Numbered from the stretch's first letter, positions 17,160 to 27,845 are shown. The stretch: DNA of 64,000 nucleotides from Rhodoferax sp. (GCF_013297935.1 NZ_JAAFIX010000002.1:124001-188000); one strand, 5' to 3'. Notes: a model not told the origin generated them from the sequence alone. Numbers and translations: made by a program.

Positions 17160-17824
17160 GCTGATAACCTGCTCTTTCCGTGGCGGGCAAGCTCTCTCAG
17201 CGCTTCGCGCTGCATGAGCAGATGGTTGCGCATGGCGGAATCGGCCGCATCCGCATCGTGGTTGCGGATAGCTGCAAACACGGCAAGGTGCTCACTCAGG
17301 CTCTGCGCCAGCCGGCCGGGGGCACGCAGTTGCTGCAGTCGGGCGAGCTTGAGAATTTTTCGCAAATCTGAAATGCTCTGTGCCAGCCAACGGTTGTCGG
17401 CCAGGGTGATGATGGCCTCGTGAATACTGTAGTTGGTGGCGTAGTACTCCGGGATGCGACCGGCAGCTGCATGGGCTTGCAAGTTGTTGTGCAGCGCATC
17501 GAGCGCCACAAGGTCGGCCGCTGTCACTTTGCGGGCTGCCTCGCAAGCGCAGCGACCTTCCAGCATGGCGATCACGGGAAAAATATCGTCCAGATCGCGC
17601 TCGGTGACTTCGCTCACAAAACTACCGCGCCGAGGCTCGTGGCGGATCAGTCCCTCGGCTGCCAGTACCTTCAGCGCCTCGCGCAAAGGGGTCCGGGAGA
17701 TGGACCATTCCGCGCAGAGTGCTACCTCGTCCACAAAAGCGCCTGCGGACAACACGCCCTCAAAAATGCAATGGCGCAGCCGGTCGGCCACATCGTCATG
17801 CAAGGAATTCGGAACAGCGCGCAT
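17156..17824 (-). CDS. GntR family regulator, FCD subfamily (MatR-like)
   Basis: A 222-residue regulator with an N-terminal winged helix (about 8-75; SISRTPLREALKVLAAEGLI) and an FCD ligand-binding domain (about 80-210). It leads the malonyl-CoA decarboxylase operon and overlaps the next gene by four bases, so it most likely controls this cluster in response to a malonate-related ligand. A GGAGTG site precedes the ATG. A palindrome 43 bases upstream is a candidate operator. Confidence 0.9.
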   Translation of the reverse strand: MRAVPNSLHDDVADRLRHCIFEGVLSAGAFVDEVALCAEWSISRTPLREALKVLAAEGLIRHEPRRGSFVSEVTERDLDDIFPVIAMLEGRCACEAARKVTAADLVALDALHNNLQAHAAAGRIPEYYATNYSIHEAIITLADNRWLAQSISDLRKILKLARLQQLRAPGRLAQSLSEHLAVFAAIRNHDADAADSAMRNHLLMQREALRELARHGKSRLSA

Positions 17825-17866
17825 TGGCAGTCACACTCCGTGGGGTTTCGGATCCGCATAATTTTT

Positions 17867-17876
17867 GATAATTATC
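17867..17876. promoter_or_regulatory. Candidate operator of the GntR regulator
   Basis: GATAATTATC is a perfect ten-base palindrome in an AT-rich stretch 43-52 bases upstream of the regulator. It is the most obvious symmetric site there. Binding is inferred from position only. Confidence 0.35.
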
Positions 17877-17910
17877 CGTAATTACAGAAAATCATAGGAG
17901 CGAAACGAAA

Positions 17911-17944
17911 AAAGCACCCCCGGTACTAACCCGTAGGGTGCTTT
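17911..17944 (-). terminator. Rho-independent terminator of lgt
   Basis: AAAGCACCC at 17911-17919 pairs with GGGTGCTTT at 17936-17944. On the minus strand the stem is followed by a T-run, 20 bases after the lgt stop. Confidence 0.85.
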
Positions 17945-17963
17945 CAATGGACCCGGCTGGAGG

Positions 17964-18764
17964 TCAGGCTGTGCGGCGATCCGCCCAAAGCCACAAGGCA
18001 GCGCCCCCCACGATCATGGGAACACACAGCCACTGCCCCATGCTCATGCCCAGGCTGAGCAAACCGAGGTGGGCATCCGGCTCGCGGAAAAACTCGGCAA
18101 TAAAACGGAACACGCCGTAACCGAACAAGAATGCGGCAGCCACTTGCCCCTGTTTGCGGGACCTGCTCGCATACCACCAGAGCAACACAAACAACAACAA
18201 GCCTTCCAGCAAAAACTGGTAAATCTGGGAAGGATGACGCGGCAAGGGGCCGCCATCGCGGAACATCATGCCCCAGGGCAGAGTCGGGTCGGCCACCCTC
18301 CCCCACAGCTCGCCATTGATGAAGTTACCCATGCGCCCGGAGGCTAGGCCGGTCGGCACACAGGGTGCGACCAGATCAGCGACCTGCCAGAACGACTTTT
18401 GGCGTGAGTGCGCAAACCACAGCATGGAGCCGATCACGCCCAACATGCCCCCATGGAAACTCATTCCGCCCTGCCAGACGTAAAAAATCTCCAATGGATG
18501 GGTCGCGTAATAGCCCGGTTTGTAAAACAGGCAATAGCCAATGCGCCCACCGAGCACCACACCCACCACGCCGAGAAACAGAATGTCCTCAATATCCTTG
18601 AAAGCCCAAGCCCCCTGCCCGGCTGCGTAGGCCGGTTGCCGCAGCCGCCGCGCACCCAGAAACATGAACAAACCGAACGCGACCAGATAGGTCAGACCGT
18701 ACCAATGCACGGCAACCGGACCCAGTTGCAGAGCGACCGGGTCAATGTGAGGATGAATCAGCAT
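17964..18764 (-). CDS. lgt: Prolipoprotein diacylglyceryl transferase
   Basis: Inner-membrane enzyme that moves diacylglycerol from phosphatidylglycerol to the lipobox Cys of prolipoproteins. From the ATG at 18764 it has 266 residues, the normal size, with about seven membrane helices. Signature segments are present: SFHGGMLG with the essential His, and [14 protein letters not shown] with the conserved Arg and Glu. The frame stays open far upstream into ilvD, but that is antisense-like filler of high-GC sequence. It follows ilvD by 55 bases. Confidence 0.95.
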   Translation of the reverse strand: MLIHPHIDPVALQLGPVAVHWYGLTYLVAFGLFMFLGARRLRQPAYAAGQGAWAFKDIEDILFLGVVGVVLGGRIGYCLFYKPGYYATHPLEIFYVWQGGMSFHGGMLGVIGSMLWFAHSRQKSFWQVADLVAPCVPTGLASGRMGNFINGELWGRVADPTLPWGMMFRDGGPLPRHPSQIYQFLLEGLLLFVLLWWYASRSRKQGQVAAAFLFGYGVFRFIAEFFREPDAHLGLLSLGMSMGQWLCVPMIVGGAALWLWADRRTA

Positions 18765-18819
18765 GAAAACCTCATAGGCCCGCGGCGGAGTCGCTCGTAC
18801 CCCGCTACGGGCGGGTGAC

Positions 18820-20676
18820 TTAGTCGAGCAAAGACAAATCGCGCACCGCGCCTTTGTCGGCCGACATGACAAGCTTGGCGTAGGCCTTGAGGGCCGCCGA
18901 GACCTTGCGGGGGCGTGGCTGGGCAGGCTTCCAGCCCAGCTTGTCCTGCTCCGCACGGCGCGCGGCCAACTCTTCATCCGAGACCAGCACGTTGATGCTG
19001 CGGTTAGGAATGTCAATGCGGATGCGGTCGCCATTTTTCACCAGACCGATTGCGCCACCGGCCGCCGCTTCAGGCGAGGCGTGACCGATAGACAGGCCCG
19101 AGGTGCCGCCGGAGAAGCGGCCGTCCGTCAACAGCGCACAGACTTTGCCCAGGCCCTTGGACTTGATGTAGCTGGTGGGGTACAACATCTCTTGCATGCC
19201 GGGGCCACCCTTGGGGCCTTCGTAGCGCACGATCACCACATCACCGGCCACCACCTTGTCGGCCAGGATGTTGGCCACGGCTTCGTCCTGGCTTTCAACC
19301 ACGTGGGCCGGGCCTTCGAAGACCAGCAGTTCGTCGTCCACGCCGGCGGTTTTAACCACACAGCCGTCCAGCGCGATGTTGCCCACCAGCACCGCCAAGC
19401 CGCCCTCTTGGGAGTAGGCGTGCTTGCCACTGCGGATGCAGCCATGGGCGCGGTCCACATCCAGACTGGGCCAACGGGTGCTTTGGCTAAACGCGACCTG
19501 GGTGGGGATGCCCGCAGGACCCGCCATGTAAAAGGTCTTGACCGCATCCGACGGATTGCGGGCAATGTCCCACTGGTCCAGCGCGTCTTTCATGGTCTTG
19601 GCGTGAACGGTGCCGGTATCGGTGTGCAGCTTGCCCGCGCGGTCCAGCTCGCCCAAAATGGCCATGATGCCGCCTGCACGGTGTACGTCTTCAATGTGGT
19701 ACTTGTCGGTATTGGGGGCCACCTTGCACAGCTGTGGCACAGTGCGCGAGATGCGGTCGATGTCGGCCATGGTGAAGGCGATTTCGGCCTCTTGCGCAAT
19801 CGCCAGAATGTGCAGAATGGTGTTGGTAGAGCCGCCCATGGCAATGTCCAGCGCCATGGCATTCTCGAACGCCTTGAAGCCCATGGAGCGTGGTAGCACG
19901 GTGGCATCTTCTTCTTCGTAAAAGCGCTTGCACAAATCCACCACCAAGCGTCCGGCGCGCTTGAACAATTGCTCGCGATCAGCGTGGGTGGCCAACACCG
20001 TGCCGTTGCCCGGTAGCGACAGGCCAAGGGCTTCGGTCAGGCAGTTCATCGAGTTGGCAGTGAACATACCCGAACACGATCCGCAGGTGGGGCAGGCGGA
20101 GCGTTCTACTTCGGCCAAATCGGCATCCGACACCTTGGGGTCTGGGCCCATTACCATGGCGTCTACCAAGTCCAGCTTTTTGAACTCCATCACCTGCGTG
20201 GTGGGGTTGGCCAGCCGGACCTTGCCCGCTTCCATAGGGCCGCCAGAGACAAACACAACTGGAATATTGAGGCGCATGGCAGCCATCAACATGCCGGGGG
20301 TGATTTTGTCGCAGTTGGAGATGCAGACCATGGCATCCGCACAATGGGCATTAACCATGTACTCCACCGAGTCGGCAATCACGTCGCGGCTGGGCAACGA
20401 ATACAACATGCCGTCGTGCCCCATGGCAATGCCGTCATCCACCGCAATAGTGTTGAATTCTTTGGCCACGCCGCCTGCGGCTTCAATCTCGCGGGCGACC
20501 AGCTGGCCCAGGTCCTTCAGGTGCACATGGCCGGGCACGAACTGGGTGAAGGAGTTCACCACGGCGATGATGGGTTTCTCAAAATCACCATCCTTCATGC
20601 CGGTGGCACGCCAGAGTGAACGGGCACCGGCCTGATTACGGCCGGCGGTGGTGGTTTTGGAACGGTAGACAGGCAT
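18820..20676 (-). CDS. ilvD: Dihydroxy-acid dehydratase
   Basis: Fe-S enzyme of valine, isoleucine and CoA-precursor synthesis, dehydrating 2,3-dihydroxy-acids to 2-oxo acids. It has 618 residues. Cluster ligands are visible in [11 protein letters not shown] and [19 protein letters not shown]. Start [10 protein letters not shown] is the family norm. It lies about 12 kb from ilvI-ilvH-ilvC and is not part of that run. Confidence 0.97.
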   Translation of the reverse strand: MPVYRSKTTTAGRNQAGARSLWRATGMKDGDFEKPIIAVVNSFTQFVPGHVHLKDLGQLVAREIEAAGGVAKEFNTIAVDDGIAMGHDGMLYSLPSRDVIADSVEYMVNAHCADAMVCISNCDKITPGMLMAAMRLNIPVVFVSGGPMEAGKVRLANPTTQVMEFKKLDLVDAMVMGPDPKVSDADLAEVERSACPTCGSCSGMFTANSMNCLTEALGLSLPGNGTVLATHADREQLFKRAGRLVVDLCKRFYEEEDATVLPRSMGFKAFENAMALDIAMGGSTNTILHILAIAQEAEIAFTMADIDRISRTVPQLCKVAPNTDKYHIEDVHRAGGIMAILGELDRAGKLHTDTGTVHAKTMKDALDQWDIARNPSDAVKTFYMAGPAGIPTQVAFSQSTRWPSLDVDRAHGCIRSGKHAYSQEGGLAVLVGNIALDGCVVKTAGVDDELLVFEGPAHVVESQDEAVANILADKVVAGDVVIVRYEGPKGGPGMQEMLYPTSYIKSKGLGKVCALLTDGRFSGGTSGLSIGHASPEAAAGGAIGLVKNGDRIRIDIPNRSINVLVSDEELAARRAEQDKLGWKPAQPRPRKVSAALKAYAKLVMSADKGAVRDLSLLD

Positions 20677-20738
20677 CTTGGTAAGTGAAAATTCGGTTGA
20701 ACAGAACAGTGTCGCTGGGGATTATCCCCCAGCCTCTC

Positions 20739-20984
20739 TCAACGGCGCTTCTTAGACCCCGAGATGCCCATGGCTTCCCGCTGGCGATCGATACGCGCTT
20801 GCTTGCGGGCGTTTTCTTTGTCCATCGCTTTGCGCTTGGTGTAGCCACTGCTGTCTGCCCACGCCCACCAAGCCACCGCCAGACCGAATGGAATCAAAAC
20901 CTGCCACCATGCCCATGCCGCCACGGGCCCAATGAGCAGGTATTTCATGACGAGAAGAATCAAACCGAGACCCAAAAAATACAT
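20739..20984 (-). CDS. Small Trp-rich membrane protein (TIGR04438-like)
   Basis: An 81-residue protein with two hydrophobic segments in its first half rich in Trp (AAWAWWQVL and AVAWWAWADSSG), then a strongly basic tail (KRKAMDKENARKQARIDRQR). It resembles the small Trp-rich protein family of Burkholderiales, whose function is unknown. I place the start at the ATG at 20984, which follows GGAG, rather than at a TTG five codons upstream. Confidence 0.75.
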   Translation of the reverse strand: MYFLGLGLILLVMKYLLIGPVAAWAWWQVLIPFGLAVAWWAWADSSGYTKRKAMDKENARKQARIDRQREAMGISGSKKRR

Positions 20985-21085
20985 AGCTTTATGCTCCAAA
21001 GAGTTGCCCCTGTTTATGAAGGGGGGTCAACCAGCGTTACTACAATCCCGTTGTAGCAATGTTAGCGAATCAGCAAAGGTTTCAG

Positions 21086-21397
21086 ATGAATCATTTTCTC
21101 TCGCGTAGTTGGGTACTCTCCGCAGTGCTGCTCAGCCCGTTGGCATGGGCAGATCAGGGTTTGGCAAATGCCAAAAACTGCATGACCTGTCACATGATGG
21201 ACAAAAAGGTGCTCGGGCCCGCATTCAAAGAGGTCGCCGTCAAATACAAGGGCGACAAAACAGCCGCCGACCGCCTCGCCACCAAAATCATGAAAGGCGG
21301 CAGTGGTGTGTGGGGCACCGCTTACATGCCGGCCAACGCTCAGGTCAATGAAGCGGAGGCCAAAAAGCTAGCAGCGTGGGTGCTATCCCTCAATTAA
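21086..21397 (+). CDS. Cytochrome c551/c552-type monoheme protein
   Basis: Small periplasmic electron carrier of 103 residues. The N-terminal signal peptide (about 1-22) ends near PLAWA. The heme motif is CMTCH and the Met ligand candidate lies in GTAYMPANAQV, giving a mature class I cytochrome c of about 80 residues. It could feed the cbb3 oxidase. I chose the ATG at 21086 because it has an AAAGG site and a clean signal peptide; another ATG lies at 21059. Confidence 0.92.
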   Translation: MNHFLSRSWVLSAVLLSPLAWADQGLANAKNCMTCHMMDKKVLGPAFKEVAVKYKGDKTAADRLATKIMKGGSGVWGTAYMPANAQVNEAEAKKLAAWVLSLN

Positions 21398-21415
21398 AAC
21401 GCTCCTACTTCAACG

Positions 21416-21447
21416 AAAAAAAGCCGCTGTCACACAGCGGCTTTTTT
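21416..21447. terminator. Bidirectional terminator between the cytochrome c gene and acs
   Basis: AAGCCGCTGT pairs with ACAGCGGCTT (21421-21442) with an A-run before and a T-run after the stem. It can serve both converging genes. Confidence 0.93.
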
Positions 21448-21490
21448 GTTGGTGTGGGCGAGCGACCGGAGCCGCCCTGCACAGGTCGTG

Positions 21491-23488
21491 TCAGTACGCC
21501 TGGCCCAATTGGTCGAGGATGGCGGGGTTCTCCAACGTGCTGGTGTCTTGGGTGATGGACTCGCCCTTCGCCAAGGAACGCAGCAAACGGCGCATGATCT
21601 TGCCCGACCGCGTTTTGGGCAGGTTTTCACCGAAGCGAATGTCTTTAGGCTTGGCAATCGGGCCGATTTCTTTGGCCACCCAGTCGCGCAACTCTTTGGC
21701 AATGGCTTTGGCCTCATCCCCGCTCGGGCGCGCCCGCTTCAGGACGACGAATGCGCAAATGGCCTCTCCGGTCAGATCGTCCGGGCGACCGACCACTGCA
21801 GCCTCTGCCACCAGATCCGATTTAGACACCAATGCGGATTCAATTTCCATGGTCCCCATACGATGGCCCGACACGTTGAGCACGTCATCGATACGGCCGG
21901 TAATGCGGAAGTAGCCGCGGTCTGCGCTGCGCACCGCTCCGTCGCCCGCTAGGTACAGCTTCCCGCCCATTTCTTCGGGGAAATAGGCCTTTTTAAACCG
22001 CTCAGGATCGTTCCAGATCGTGCGGATCATGGAAGGCCAAGGGCGCTTCACCACCAGAATGCCGCCGGTGCCGTTAGCAATGTCATTGCCCACCTCATCC
22101 ACAATGGCCGCCATGATGCCGGGCAGCGGCAACGTGCAACTACCGGGGACCAAAGGCGTCGCGCCGGGCAAGGGGGTCATCATGTGACCGCCTGTCTCGG
22201 TTTGCCAGAAGGTGTCGACGATGGGGCATTTCTCATGTCCCACGTTTTTGTAGTACCACATCCAAGCTTCTGGATTGATAGGCTCACCCACCGAACCCAG
22301 AATGCGCAAGCTCGTCAAATCTGAGCGGTCAGGGTGCACCGCTGCATCACTCTCAGCCGCCTTGATCAGCGAGCGGATCGCGGTAGGTGCAGTGTAAAAA
22401 ATGCTGCACTTGTGGCGCTCAATCATTTGCCAGAAACGCCCTGCGTTAGGGAACGTGGGCACGCCCTCAAAAATGATCTGGGTTGCACCGGCTGCCAAGG
22501 GGCCATATGCAACGTAGGTGTGACCGGTAATCCAGCCGATATCGGCGGTGCACCAGAACACATCTTCGGGCTTCAAGTCAAAAGTCCAATCCATGGTGAG
22601 TTTGGCCCAAAGCAGGTAGCCACCGGTCGCATGCTGCACACCCTTGGGTTTACCTGTCGAACCCGAGGTGTAGAGAATGAACAGCGGATGCTCTGCCCCA
22701 ACCGGGACCGGGGCACACTCTGTGCTCTTACCGGCCAAAGCCTCGTCAAAGGTTTTGTCCCTTCCAGCCACCATGTTGCAAACGGTTTTGGTGCGCTCGA
22801 ACACAAACACCGTTTTGATGCTCTCGCATCCGCCCATGGCGATGCCTTCGTCCACAATGGCCTTCAAAGGCAGCTCTTTGCCACCACGCATCTGGTAGTT
22901 GCTGGTGATCACCGCCACGGCGCCGGCATCGATGATGCGCTCTTGCAATGCCTTTGCCGAAAAGCCACCGAACACCACACTGTGCGTCGCACCGATGCGT
23001 GCACAGGCTTGCATCGCGATCACGCCCTCTAGGGTCATCGGCATGTACACCAGCACGCGGTCACCCTTTTGGATGCCCTCTGCCTTGAGTGCATTGGCAA
23101 ACTGGCTGACACGTGCCAACAATTCCTTGTACGTGGTTTTGGTGACAGCGCCATCGTCGGCTTCAAAGATGACGGCAACCTTGTTCTCCGTCGGCGTGCC
23201 CATGTGTTTGTCCAGGCAGTTCGCCGAGGCGTTCAACTCGCCATCATCGAACCATTGGTAAAACGGCGCATTGGACTCATCCAGGGTACGGGTGAAGGGC
23301 TTGTTCCACACCACGTTGTCTTTGGCCAAACGTGCCCAAAAACCTTCGAAATCTTTCTCGGCTTCAGCACAGAGGGCGTTGTAGCCCTCCATGCCGGAAA
23401 TGCGGGCAGCCTTGACGATAGCCTCGCTAGGCGGGAATACCCGGTTTTCAACCAACATGGACTCGATAGCAGAAGATGATGCGCTCAC
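21491..23488 (-). CDS. acs: Acetyl-CoA synthetase (AMP-forming)
   Basis: Converts acetate, ATP and CoA to acetyl-CoA. It has 665 residues, close to the family norm. Motifs: [14 protein letters not shown] (P-loop), [31 protein letters not shown], and the C-terminal TRSGKIMRR with the regulatory Lys that is acetylated in Acs proteins. Single gene, convergent with the cytochrome c gene and divergent from fumarase. Confidence 0.97.
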   Translation of the reverse strand: MSASSSAIESMLVENRVFPPSEAIVKAARISGMEGYNALCAEAEKDFEGFWARLAKDNVVWNKPFTRTLDESNAPFYQWFDDGELNASANCLDKHMGTPTENKVAVIFEADDGAVTKTTYKELLARVSQFANALKAEGIQKGDRVLVYMPMTLEGVIAMQACARIGATHSVVFGGFSAKALQERIIDAGAVAVITSNYQMRGGKELPLKAIVDEGIAMGGCESIKTVFVFERTKTVCNMVAGRDKTFDEALAGKSTECAPVPVGAEHPLFILYTSGSTGKPKGVQHATGGYLLWAKLTMDWTFDLKPEDVFWCTADIGWITGHTYVAYGPLAAGATQIIFEGVPTFPNAGRFWQMIERHKCSIFYTAPTAIRSLIKAAESDAAVHPDRSDLTSLRILGSVGEPINPEAWMWYYKNVGHEKCPIVDTFWQTETGGHMMTPLPGATPLVPGSCTLPLPGIMAAIVDEVGNDIANGTGGILVVKRPWPSMIRTIWNDPERFKKAYFPEEMGGKLYLAGDGAVRSADRGYFRITGRIDDVLNVSGHRMGTMEIESALVSKSDLVAEAAVVGRPDDLTGEAICAFVVLKRARPSGDEAKAIAKELRDWVAKEIGPIAKPKDIRFGENLPKTRSGKIMRRLLRSLAKGESITQDTSTLENPAILDQLGQAY

Positions 23489-23655
23489 AGGTTTGTCTCC
23501 TCGGATTTTTTAAAAACTGCGCGCATGGTTATCCCGCGCACTTACAAATGACTGACTGACCCACGTCGAGCCCTGCCGTCAGGCTGACGCAGGCGTGATT
23601 CGATAAACTCTGCGGGTTTGTCCCCCCTGCATTCCACTCTCCGAGAAGACTGACC

Positions 23656-25209
23656 ATGACCACTTCCATCCGCCAAGCTGACCTGATTGAATCCGTGTCG
23701 GCTGCGCTGCAGTACATCAGCTACTACCACCCCGCCGACTACATTGCCCATCTAGCACGGGCCTACGAGCGCGAGCAAAGCCCGGCCGCCAAAGACGCCA
23801 TTGCCCAGATCCTGACCAACAGCAAAATGAGCGCCACCGGCCACCGGCCGATCTGCCAGGACACCGGCATCGTGAACGTGTTCTTGAAGGTGGGCATGGA
23901 TGTGCGCTGGGAAGGGTTTACAGGCTCACTCGACGACGCCATCAACGAAGGCGTGCGCCAGGGCTACAACCATCCTGACAACACTCTGCGCGCCTCGGTG
24001 GTTGCTGACCCTGAGTTTTTGCGCAAGAACACCAAAGACAACACTCCGGCCGTGATATTCACGGAAATTGTTCCCGGCAACACGGTCGAAGTCACCGTCG
24101 CAGCCAAAGGCGGCGGCTCTGAAAACAAAAGCAAGATGGTCATGCTCAACCCCGGTGATTCCATCGTCGACTGGGTGTTGAAGACTGTTCCGACCATGGG
24201 TGCCGGCTGGTGCCCGCCCGGCATGCTCGGCATCGGTATCGGGGGCACCGCAGAAAAAGCGGTTCTGATGGCCAAAGAAAGCCTGATGGACGACCTGGAC
24301 ATGTATGAACTGCAGGCCAAAGCCGCATCCGGCGCAGAGCTCAGCAGTGTCGAGAAAATGCGCCTCGAATTGATGGAAAAAGTGAACGCCTTGGGCATAG
24401 GCGCACAAGGACTCGGCGGCCTCACCACCGTGCTGGACGTCAAGATCAAGATGTACCCGACGCACGCAGCCAGCAAGCCGGTCGCCATGATCCCCAACTG
24501 CGCGGCAACTCGCCACGCCCACTTTGTGCTGGACGGATCTGGTCCTGTCTACCTCGACCCGCCCTCTTTGGACCTGTGGCCCAACGTGAACTGGACACCC
24601 AACACAGAAACCAGCAAACGCGTCGATCTCAACACCTTGACCAAAGATGAAGTGGCCAGCTGGAAACCAGGTCAAACCTTGCTGCTGAACGGCAAAATGC
24701 TGACCGGTCGGGATGCCGCTCACAAGCGCATCCAAGGCATGCTGGCCAAGGGGGAAAAGCTTCCTGTGGACTTTGCCAACCGTGTGATTTACTACGTGGG
24801 CCCCGTGGACCCCGTGCGCGACGAAGCCGTCGGCCCCGCCGGCCCGACCACGGCCACACGCATGGACGGCTTTACCGAGATGATGCTGGCGCAGACAGGC
24901 CTGATTGCCATGATCGGCAAGGCCGAGCGCGGTCCGGTTGCGATTGAAGCCATCAAAAAGCACCAAAGTGCTTACCTGATGGCGGTTGGCGGAGCGGCCT
25001 ACCTGGTGTCAAAAGCCATCAAGACCGCCAAGGTTGTTGGTTTTGAAGACATGGGCATGGAAGCTATTTATGAGTTCGACGTGGTGGATATGCCCGTCAC
25101 GGTCGCCGTCGATGCTGGCGGCACCAGCGCGCACATTACCGGACCTGCTGAGTGGCAAAAGAAGATCGCAACCGGCGAGTTCAAGTCCATTCCGGTGACA
25201 TCCCGCTAA
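23656..25209 (+). CDS. Class I fumarate hydratase ([4Fe-4S])
   Basis: Interconverts fumarate and malate. It has 517 residues and the two-part layout of class I fumarases (N-terminal alpha-like and C-terminal beta-like regions). Candidate cluster cysteines occur in RPICQDTG and PNCAATRHAHFVLDG, and GPTTATRMDGF marks the C-terminal part. It is oxygen-sensitive as a class. murI follows by 13 bases, so they are probably cotranscribed. Confidence 0.95.
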   Translation: MTTSIRQADLIESVSAALQYISYYHPADYIAHLARAYEREQSPAAKDAIAQILTNSKMSATGHRPICQDTGIVNVFLKVGMDVRWEGFTGSLDDAINEGVRQGYNHPDNTLRASVVADPEFLRKNTKDNTPAVIFTEIVPGNTVEVTVAAKGGGSENKSKMVMLNPGDSIVDWVLKTVPTMGAGWCPPGMLGIGIGGTAEKAVLMAKESLMDDLDMYELQAKAASGAELSSVEKMRLELMEKVNALGIGAQGLGGLTTVLDVKIKMYPTHAASKPVAMIPNCAATRHAHFVLDGSGPVYLDPPSLDLWPNVNWTPNTETSKRVDLNTLTKDEVASWKPGQTLLLNGKMLTGRDAAHKRIQGMLAKGEKLPVDFANRVIYYVGPVDPVRDEAVGPAGPTTATRMDGFTEMMLAQTGLIAMIGKAERGPVAIEAIKKHQSAYLMAVGGAAYLVSKAIKTAKVVGFEDMGMEAIYEFDVVDMPVTVAVDAGGTSAHITGPAEWQKKIATGEFKSIPVTSR

Positions 25210-25222
25210 ACCCTTGCCCGAC

Positions 25223-26035
25223 ATGAGCAATCGCCCCATCGGGGTATTTGATAGTGGCGTGGGTGGCCTGAGTGTCCTGCGGGCGCTCAGGGCAGAACTG
25301 CCCCACGAAACATTCATCTATGTGGCAGACAGCGGTCACGCTCCCTACGGGGAGCGTGACGATGGCTACTTGATCGACCGCGCGCACGCAATCGTCAACT
25401 GGTTCACGCAAAGCCACCAAATCAAAGCGCTGGTGGTAGCCTGCAACACCGCCACGGCAGCGGCTATCCATGTCCTGCGGCAGGCCTACCCGGATATGCC
25501 CATCGTAGGCATCGAACCTGCGCTCAAACCCGCAGTGGCGCAAAGCAAGACGAAAGTCATTGGGGTAATGGCCACGCGCAGCACGCTCAACAGCGACAAA
25601 TTCAAACGTTTGCTTGCATCGCTAGATGACCAAGCGCGCTTTGTTTTGCAACCCTGCTCGGGACTGGCACCCGCTATTGAAGAGTTCAATGCTACAAAAA
25701 TAGGAGCTGCTTGCGCAGAATACACCAGGGCTATGGGCACTTTTGGCTCCAAGTCAGGGGAGATTGACACTCTGGTACTCGGTTGCACCCATTACCCGTT
25801 TGCAGAGGCGTCGCTCCGCTTGGGGACAGGCCCGACGGTAACTTATTTGGAAGGTGGATCACCCGTTGCGCAACAGACCCGACGCCTGTTAGCTGGCGTC
25901 AATCAGCTCAGTGCTGAACCGCTGACGGATGCAATCAATGTCAAATTGTTCAGCTCCGGGTATCCGCCTGCGCTGGCTTCCGCAGCACGACGCTGGCTGA
26001 ATTTGGAGGCAGAGGCATTCTCATTGAGAGAGTGA
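25223..26035 (+). CDS. murI: Glutamate racemase, with a repeat-derived segment
   Basis: Makes D-glutamate for peptidoglycan. It has 270 residues from the ATG at 25223; a TTG nine bases upstream is less likely. Catalytic motifs: [23 protein letters not shown] (first Cys) and VLGCTHYPF (second Cys). Residues 157-172 fall in a dispersed 48-nt repeat that is in frame, between GLAPAIEEF and the second catalytic Cys. Whether this segment is an insertion or a replaced native loop needs an alignment. Confidence 0.95.
   Translation: MSNRPIGVFDSGVGGLSVLRALRAELPHETFIYVADSGHAPYGERDDGYLIDRAHAIVNWFTQSHQIKALVVACNTATAAAIHVLRQAYPDMPIVGIEPALKPAVAQSKTKVIGVMATRSTLNSDKFKRLLASLDDQARFVLQPCSGLAPAIEEFNATKIGAACAEYTRAMGTFGSKSGEIDTLVLGCTHYPFAEASLRLGTGPTVTYLEGGSPVAQQTRRLLAGVNQLSAEPLTDAINVKLFSSGYPPALASAARRWLNLEAEAFSLRE
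25691..25738 (+). repeat. Dispersed 48-nt repeat, copy 4 (inside murI)
   Basis: Starts GCTACAAAAATAGGAGC, then TTGCGCA and GGGCT. It is in sense orientation with codon phase starting at its first base and encodes [16 protein letters not shown]. Confidence 0.85.
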
Positions 26036-26045
26036 CAAAGCACCG

Positions 26046-26122
26046 TGGCGTGCCCGGAGGGGATCGAACCCCCGACCCACAGCTTAGAAGGCTGTTGCTC
26101 TATCCGACTGAGCTACGGGCAC
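26046..26122 (-). tRNA. tRNA-Arg (anticodon TCT)
   Basis: The reverse complement folds as a 77-nt tRNA. Acceptor arm is GTGCCCG with CGGGCAC, the anticodon loop is CCTTCTAAG, the T arm has GGTTCGATCC, and CCA is encoded. The TCT anticodon reads AGA/AGG codons. Confidence 0.97.
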
Positions 26123-26175
26123 AAAGAACAAAGGCTCCAAAGCATTGCAACTTTAGAGCCTTTGATTTTTTAAAA

Positions 26176-26252
26176 TGGTCGGGGCGGCGGGATTCGAACT
26201 CGCGACCCTCTGCTCCCAAAGCAGATGCGCTACCAGGCTGCGCTACACCCCG
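26176..26252 (-). tRNA. tRNA-Pro (anticodon TGG)
   Basis: The reverse complement gives a 77-nt tRNA. Acceptor arm is CGGGGTG with CGCCCCG (one G-U pair), the anticodon loop is CTTTGGGAG, the T arm has AGTTCGAATC, and CCA is encoded. It lies 53 bases upstream of tRNA-Arg on the same strand. Confidence 0.97.
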
Positions 26253-26321
26253 ACAGCTGGTATTCTAACCTGATAAAAAGCTGTTTTCAGCTTAGGACCT
26301 GATTTTTTACGCACACGATCT

Positions 26322-27065
26322 ATGACGCCACCCTCCCCCTCGCTACCTTGGCTGGAGCCTGGTGAAGCATTCCCCGACCCGATGACTGAAACATGGGGGC
26401 CGGACTCACCTGCACCGGGTTTGCTGGCGGCCGGTGGTGATTTAGAGCCCTCCACCCTCATCCGCGCTTATTCCCTGGGGATTTTCCCGTGGTACAGCGA
26501 AGGACAGCCGATCCTCTGGTGGAGCACCAGCCCCCGGATGACCCTGCAGACCCGGGAGTTCAGGCTGCATCGTTCTCTCAAGAAGGCTATCCGAAGTTTC
26601 AATGAAACACCGGGCTCGGAGATACGGGTGGATACCGCGTTTGAACGCGTCATAGACGCCTGCTCCCGCACGCCACGCGCCGGACAAAGCGGCACATGGA
26701 TACTGCCGGGCATGCAGCTTGCCTATCGCCGGTTGCATGAAGCCGGCTTCGCACACAGCGTCGAAACATGGCAGAACGGAGAGCTGGTAGGCGGACTGTA
26801 TTGCGTATCCGTCGGTGGTGCGCTCTTTGGCGAGTCGATGTTCGCCCTGCAGACAGACGCATCCAAAATTGCGTTGGCAGCCCTTGTCGCCATCGCCCGC
26901 CATCATGGATTGGAGTGGATCGACTGTCAGCAAGTGACCGCCCATTTGGCCTTTATGGGAGCGCGACCTGTCGAGCGATTGGAGTTCCGCAAATACCTGC
27001 AAAGCACCGTAGAAAAGTCGCCACCCCATTGGAAGTTTGACCCCCTATACTGGAAATACTTGTAG
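26322..27065 (+). CDS. aat: Leucyl/phenylalanyl-tRNA--protein transferase
   Basis: Adds Leu or Phe from tRNA to N-terminal Lys or Arg of proteins, marking them for ClpS/ClpAP. It has 247 residues. Typical segments are GLLAAGGDLEPSTLIRAYSLGIFPWY, of which ILWWSTSPRM follows directly, and GGALFGESMF. bpt follows 21 bases later on the same strand, forming an N-degron pair. Confidence 0.97.
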   Translation: MTPPSPSLPWLEPGEAFPDPMTETWGPDSPAPGLLAAGGDLEPSTLIRAYSLGIFPWYSEGQPILWWSTSPRMTLQTREFRLHRSLKKAIRSFNETPGSEIRVDTAFERVIDACSRTPRAGQSGTWILPGMQLAYRRLHEAGFAHSVETWQNGELVGGLYCVSVGGALFGESMFALQTDASKIALAALVAIARHHGLEWIDCQQVTAHLAFMGARPVERLEFRKYLQSTVEKSPPHWKFDPLYWKYL

Positions 27066-27086
27066 TCAGCTTGTGAAAGCTCTGCC

Positions 27087-27845
27087 ATGACCGACCTGAC
27101 CGACCTCCCGATTCAAGCCCTGCAGTTTTACGCCACTGCGCCCTACGATTGCAGCTACTTGCCTGAGCGGCAGGCGCGATCTCAGGTTGCGACTCCCAGT
27201 CACGTCATCGACACGGCGACGTACTCCAGTTTGGTGGCAAAAGGATTCCGTCGCAGTGGCATGTTTACCTACCGCCCCTATTGCGACGGTTGTGACGCCT
27301 GCCGGCCACTGAGGATTCCGGTCAACTTGTTTAAAGCGAACAAGAGCCAAAGGCGCGCAGCAAAGCAACACGGCGGCTTGCAGGTTCGCGTATTGAACCT
27401 AGGCTTCTCCCGTGAACATTACGACCTCTATTTGCGGTACCAACTCGCCCGTCATGCTGGCGGGGGGATGGATGAAGACAGCATTGACCAATACGTCCAA
27501 TTTTTATTGCAAAGTCGGGTGAATTCCAGACTCGTCGAATTCCGCGAAACAAGCGACTCCGAGCTGGACGTTGGCGAACTCAAAATGGTGTCCATACTGG
27601 ACGTGCTGGATAACGGGCTTTCCGCGGTCTACACATTCTTTGCCCCCGACGAGGGGGCCAGCTTCGGTACCTTTAATGTGATGTGGCAGGTACAGCAGGC
27701 CAAACAGCTAGGACTCCCCTATGTCTACCTCGGCTACTGGATCGAAAACAGCCCGAAGATGCAGTACAAAGCAAATTTTCAGCCTTCAGAGGTTCTGGTG
27801 AATGGCAAATGGGACACAACATCGCCAATCAACCCACAAGGTTAG
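27087..27845 (+). CDS. bpt: Aspartate/glutamate leucyltransferase (Bpt; arginyltransferase family)
   Basis: Adds Leu to N-terminal Asp or Glu of proteins, the bacterial counterpart of eukaryotic ATE1. It has 252 residues. The N-terminal Cys cluster of the family is seen in [13 protein letters not shown], and the C-terminal domain carries FGTFNVMWQ and [12 protein letters not shown]. It is probably cotranscribed with aat, covering both branches of the N-degron system. Confidence 0.95.
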   Translation: MTDLTDLPIQALQFYATAPYDCSYLPERQARSQVATPSHVIDTATYSSLVAKGFRRSGMFTYRPYCDGCDACRPLRIPVNLFKANKSQRRAAKQHGGLQVRVLNLGFSREHYDLYLRYQLARHAGGGMDEDSIDQYVQFLLQSRVNSRLVEFRETSDSELDVGELKMVSILDVLDNGLSAVYTFFAPDEGASFGTFNVMWQVQQAKQLGLPYVYLGYWIENSPKMQYKANFQPSEVLVNGKWDTTSPINPQG

